The notes beneath the pieces are model-generated. The model saw nothing but the letters and a program-made list of their open reading frames with translations. It had not been told where the DNA came from and searched no databases. DNA of 64,000 nucleotides from Seongchinamella sediminis (GTDB lineage: Bacteria > Pseudomonadota > Gammaproteobacteria > Pseudomonadales > Halieaceae), in the NCBI RefSeq assembly GCF_003457605.1, contig NZ_QRAN01000003.1, forward strand, positions 248,001 through 312,000, written 5' to 3'. This document shows positions 63,024 to 64,000 of this stretch, piece after piece. Both the position numbers and the translations under genes were made by a program. Numbering within the stretch: the first letter of the stretch is position 1; each line of letters starts with the position of its first letter.

Positions 63024-63989
63024 TTGTCTTCTCTGGGCATCGATACAGAGGCGCTCAAAGAGCAAAACCAGATTAGGCCTGCGCAACTTGAAAACCCGGA
63101 CAATGCGATCAAAGCAGAGCAGCATCGCGGAGTTCTCAGGGACGCTCTGGTCGCGAGCAAAGACACGGCTTTGGGGCTGCGAATTGGCCTGCATCGCTCG
63201 ATGGCAACGCTTGACCAGTTGGCTTACCTGATGATATCCAGCGCAACATTACGTGAGTCAAGTACCGTGGCGTTACGCTATCAGAATTACTCTGGTCGGT
63301 TTTCGGGAGGACAAATCGTTACGTCCTTCAGTGAATCCAACGGCGAGGGTTGCTATCAGGTTCAAGCGCAGGCGACCCTCGGAGAACTACGCTTGCTCGC
63401 GGTTGAAGATGTCCTGGCAAATATCATCACAACCTGTCGGTGGGTTCTAGGTGAAAACCTGCCGGTAACAAGGTTGCACTGTGATTATCCTGCCCCTCCG
63501 CACGCTGAGTTGTATGAGACTATCTTCAGTTGCCCGATTCAGTTTGACTCTGTTGATACGAAGCTATATTTTGACGCCGCGATTCTTGATAAACCGCTAC
63601 CACAAGCCAGCCCACAGAGTGCCGCACTATATGAGGTAATTTGTGAAAAACGAAGCATCTCGCGAAATCAAGGCAACGTAGCGTGGCGAGTCTGGCAGAT
63701 TATCGTTGATAACCCTACTGAGCCACCGACTATTGATCAAATGGCCAAGCAATTGCACTGTAGCAGTCGAACCCTCAGTCGCAAACTCCAGGAGCAAGGC
63801 TGGACTTACCAGCAGTTGCTCGATCAGGTACGCGAAATACATGCACGTCGGTATTTAAGTGACCCCACGTTATCTTTGACCCAGGTAGCACACTGTCTTG
63901 GTTATGCTGACAACTCCGGTTTTCAGAGAGCATTCAAGAAGTGGACTGGACATTCCCCCAAAACGTACCGCGATGCAATTTTCGGCTAG
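63024..63989 (+). CDS. AraC-family transcriptional regulator
   Basis: This protein has about 321 residues. The C-terminal AraC helix-turn-helix pair (about 235-320) shows MAKQLHCSSRTLSRKLQEQG and LTQVAHCLGYADNSGFQRAF, then KWTGHSPKTYR. The N-terminal part is the Arabinose_bd-type domain of OruR/ArgR-like AraC regulators (ALGLRIGLHRSMATLDQLAY). Homology in the same frame seems to start upstream of this TTG (RYIIWLLDFLSSLGID), but no ATG, GTG or TTG is seen between the stop at 62913 and 63024. The N-terminus may thus be damaged or use a rare start. Confidence 0.8.
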   Translation: MSSLGIDTEALKEQNQIRPAQLENPDNAIKAEQHRGVLRDALVASKDTALGLRIGLHRSMATLDQLAYLMISSATLRESSTVALRYQNYSGRFSGGQIVTSFSESNGEGCYQVQAQATLGELRLLAVEDVLANIITTCRWVLGENLPVTRLHCDYPAPPHAELYETIFSCPIQFDSVDTKLYFDAAILDKPLPQASPQSAALYEVICEKRSISRNQGNVAWRVWQIIVDNPTEPPTIDQMAKQLHCSSRTLSRKLQEQGWTYQQLLDQVREIHARRYLSDPTLSLTQVAHCLGYADNSGFQRAFKKWTGHSPKTYRDAIFG

Positions 63990-64000
63990 CAGCACTGTGG

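Overview
The window is GC-rich chromosomal DNA from a gammaproteobacterium. The housekeeping set (SlyD, DbpA, RIO kinase, SdaA, GltX, TruC, DusA, transaldolase, MlaA, HrpA, MnmC, SlyX, YciH, Slt) combined with a steroid-type side-chain degradation cluster, HvfABC and a sortase suggests a marine, aerobic heterotroph of the Cellvibrionales type (Halieaceae or Spongiibacteraceae). That taxonomic guess rests on gene content and protein style only.

Layout. 1-1.2 kb: an epimerase start at the edge, a nucleotidyltransferase pseudogene and tRNA-Ala(GGC). 1.4-19.1 kb: mostly housekeeping genes, including slyD-dbpA-RIO, sdaA, gltX, truC-asparaginase, dusA-tal-terB, an HsbR/HsbA-like switch and mlaA. 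This stretch ends with the hvfA-hvfB-hvfC operon, which encodes a copper-binding modified-peptide system. 19.3-28.5 kb: hrpA, a MaoC hydratase, mnmC, a glutaminyl cyclase and an HNH endonuclease gene that carries two perfect palindromes. 28.5-29.8 kb: a lower-GC patch of orphan genes and a dispersed repeat. 30-42.8 kb: an M16C peptidase, then a CoA-ester degradation region. It holds two acyl-CoA dehydrogenases, a TetR regulator with a 22-bp palindromic operator, ChsH2-, ChsH1- and Ltp2-like proteins, an MFS carrier, another MaoC protein, a FadA5-like thiolase and a 17-beta-HSD-type SDR. Together these match the logic of the mycobacterial steroid side-chain pathway. 42.9-44.2 kb: a class D-type sortase and its apparent dedicated substrate. 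44.4-59.9 kb: an epoxide hydrolase, a RecB-nuclease-like protein with a disordered tail, an amidohydrolase, a second acyl-CoA dehydrogenase pair, slyX, yciH, an ArsS-glycosyltransferase cluster, slt and a Rieske dioxygenase with a divergent TetR regulator. 59.9-60.4 kb: an Hsp20 gene with a good sigma-32 promoter. 60.5-64 kb: tRNA-Arg(CCT), then an AT-richer accessory tract with a BrnTA module, an 18-bp copy of the tRNA anticodon/variable region (probable attachment-site scar), a HicAB module, an orphan membrane protein and an AraC regulator.

How the genes work together. The TetR regulator at 34.1-34.8 kb probably controls both divergent acyl-CoA dehydrogenase transcripts. The rightward transcript supplies dehydrogenation, hydration and retro-aldol cleavage of a short acyl-CoA side chain. 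The thiolase/SDR pair and the second dehydrogenase pair would act on earlier, longer side-chain intermediates. HvfB/HvfC would modify the Cys-rich repeats of HvfA for copper binding. The sortase would process the membrane-anchored protein encoded 33 nt downstream of it. All functions are read from translated sequence and motifs by eye; no database search was run.
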